Source: Microbacteriaceae bacterium (GTDB lineage Bacteria > Actinomycetota > Actinomycetes > Actinomycetales > Microbacteriaceae). From it: a DNA stretch of 14,008 nt. The notes under the pieces are model-generated. The model did not search any database and had not been told where the DNA came from. It saw only the letters and a program-made list of their open reading frames with translations. Position numbers and translations under genes: made by a program. Where the stretch lies: NCBI GenBank assembly GCA_947447385.1, contig CANFKN010000016.1:1-14008 (forward strand). The letters are read 5' to 3'. Positions within the stretch are counted from its first letter, which is position 1, and each line of letters opens with the position of its first letter. Below are positions 13,041 through 14,008 of the stretch, piece after piece.

Positions 13041-13952
13041 GTGTCACAAAAGCGTAGTTTGAAGTGGGCCGCTGTTCCAGCCGCTGCTTCGTTAGTTTTG
13101 TTCCTCTCAGGTTGCGCCCAAGCGGGTGACCCGGCTCGCGGTTTCTTGCCAAATGGCCCAACAGCCGGAGGCACTGAACCTGTAACCAACCACACCAACG
13201 ACATCGTCGGTCTCTGGACCAGTTCGTGGATCGTTTTGCTCGTTGTTGGCGTGATTTCTTGGGGTTTGCTTGGCTACGCAGCAATCGCATACCGCCGTCG
13301 CAAGAATGACGTAGGTCTGCCGGCACAACTTCGCTACAACATGCCAATCGAAACACTCTTCACGGTTGTGCCATTGATCCTCGTAGTTGGCTTCTTTGCT
13401 TTCACAGCCAAGACGATGGCCGACATTGAGACCAAGACAAACCCTGAATACAAAGTTGCTGTTATTGGCAAGCAGTGGAGCTGGGATTTCGGCTATGAGG
13501 CTGAGGGTGTCTATGACAGCGGCGTTCAGCTTCCTGACAGTGCCTTCAACACTGCCAACGAGACTTCGAGCATGCACGTTGACGGTGAGCCTGTTCTATA
13601 CCTAGTTGTGAACAAGCCTGTTCAGCTTGACCTGAAGTCACGCGACGTGATTCACAGCTTCTGGTTCATCGACTCGCTTTACAAAAAAGACGTGTTCCCT
13701 GGTGGCAGTTTAAACCACATCTACTTGACACCTACTCGTCTTGGAACCTATGAGGGCAAGTGTGCAGAACTCTGTGGCGAATACCACTCTGCGATGCTCT
13801 TTCAGGTCAAGGTAGTTGAGCAGTCAGAATATGACGCCCACGTTGCCGAACTTCGTGCCAAGGGTTTTGTTGGCGACATCTTGACCGACGAGACCCTAGA
13901 CCGCAATGTCTCAGGCAACAATGACCCAGCTGCAAGCAAAGTGAACGGATAA
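13041..13952 (+). CDS. ctaC: Cytochrome c oxidase subunit II (aa3 type), lipoprotein
   Basis: Carries the CuA centre that accepts electrons from cytochrome c (in actinobacteria the diheme cytochrome of the bcc complex) and passes them to subunit I. The 303-residue protein begins with a lipoprotein signal peptide ending in the lipobox LSGC, so C25 should be lipidated. Two membrane helices follow (about 56-82 and 104-124), then the extracytoplasmic cupredoxin domain with WSWDF (146-150). CuA ligands are complete: H205 (HSFWF), C241, E243, C245, H249 and M252 in CAELCGEYHSAM. The start is GTG at 13041, with AAGGG (13030-13034) six bases upstream, and gives an ideal signal peptide. The gene has its own promoter region after the erpA terminator and is followed six bases later by ctaD, so the two are co-transcribed. 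Confidence 0.97.
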   Translation: MSQKRSLKWAAVPAAASLVLFLSGCAQAGDPARGFLPNGPTAGGTEPVTNHTNDIVGLWTSSWIVLLVVGVISWGLLGYAAIAYRRRKNDVGLPAQLRYNMPIETLFTVVPLILVVGFFAFTAKTMADIETKTNPEYKVAVIGKQWSWDFGYEAEGVYDSGVQLPDSAFNTANETSSMHVDGEPVLYLVVNKPVQLDLKSRDVIHSFWFIDSLYKKDVFPGGSLNHIYLTPTRLGTYEGKCAELCGEYHSAMLFQVKVVEQSEYDAHVAELRAKGFVGDILTDETLDRNVSGNNDPAASKVNG

Positions 13953-13958
13953 CAACCA

Positions 13959-14008
13959 ATGACTACCGCTACCGCGCCTCAATATTCAGCAAGCAAAGTG
14001 CGCCAGCC
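13959..14008 (+). CDS. ctaD: Cytochrome c oxidase subunit I, N-terminus only (3' end outside window)
   Basis: ATG at 13959, six bases after the ctaC stop, opens a frame that stays open to the window edge and reads MTTATAPQYSASKVRQ. The beginning MTTATAP is the kind of N-terminus seen in actinobacterial oxidase subunit I, and ctaD is the usual gene after ctaC. Only 16 complete codons are visible and none of the haem-copper ligands, so the call rests mainly on position. There is no good ribosome site; the six-base gap suggests translation coupled to ctaC. Confidence 0.7.
   Translation, partial: MTTATAPQYSASKVRQ

Noticed and set aside
12769..13356. Minus-strand open frame of 195 codons covering the end of erpA, the spacer and the start of ctaC
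   Set aside because: It lies opposite two certain genes and a perfect terminator, and the protein looks like no family; a shadow frame.
13107..13577. Minus-strand open frame of 156 codons inside ctaC
   Set aside because: Fully antisense to the well-supported ctaC; no recognisable domain.
1..14008. A new multi-gene defence, mobile or secondary-metabolism system
   Set aside because: Every sizeable gene belongs to a known family; nearly all are core housekeeping genes with ordinary length and intact key residues. Only the DUF3043 protein lacks a known function, and the family is widespread in actinobacteria.

Overview
The window is an ordinary, tightly packed housekeeping stretch of a high-GC Gram-positive (Actinomycetota) chromosome. 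The protein set points to Microbacteriaceae or a close relative: an actinobacterial DnaE1 with a PHP domain, a paired nrdR-nrdJ, a DUF3043 membrane protein, and erpA followed by ctaC and ctaD. The base composition looks only moderately GC-rich and the spacers are short and A/T-rich, which would fit a streamlined freshwater Luna-type lineage (Rhodoluna/Aquiluna-like). The genus is an inference from gene content and style, not a database match.

Layout: 2-3517 (+) is the 3' nine-tenths or more of dnaE (replicative polymerase alpha subunit). It ends in a terminator that overlaps the 3' end of a convergent flavin reductase gene (3541-4044, -). Divergent from that is hisD (4140-5462, +), standing apart from any other histidine gene. 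A 260-bp regulatory spacer follows, with a terminator, a 65-bp imperfect inverted repeat, two NrdR boxes spaced 31 bp centre to centre, further small repeats and a -10 element. Then come nrdR (5723-6202, +) and nrdJ (6266-9121, +), the repressor of ribonucleotide reductase genes and a cobalamin-dependent class II reductase, closed by a strong terminator. pyrD (9287-10303, +) follows a heptamer tandem repeat and appears to be read from a leaderless mRNA. A two-way terminator separates it from a convergent DUF3043 gene (10370-10912, -). That gene shares a 39-bp divergent promoter spacer with an M20 metallopeptidase (10952-12424, +), which also looks leaderless. erpA (12526-12873, +) has its own promoter and terminator. 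ctaC (13041-13952, +) and the first codons of ctaD (13959 to the edge, +) begin the cytochrome c oxidase operon.

Functional themes: DNA precursor supply and replication (dnaE, nrdR, nrdJ, pyrD), amino acid metabolism (hisD, M20 peptidase), and respiration with Fe-S maturation (erpA, ctaC, ctaD). PyrD is of the quinone-linked type, so it feeds the same electron-transport chain that ends in the CtaC/CtaD oxidase.

I found no mobile element, phage gene, CRISPR array, RNA gene, toxin-antitoxin pair or defence system, and no convincing sign of a new multi-gene system. The interesting material is regulatory: the tandem NrdR boxes with extra repeats around them, the leaderless starts and overlapping divergent promoter, operator-like inverted repeats before erpA and ctaC, and a small tandem repeat before pyrD.
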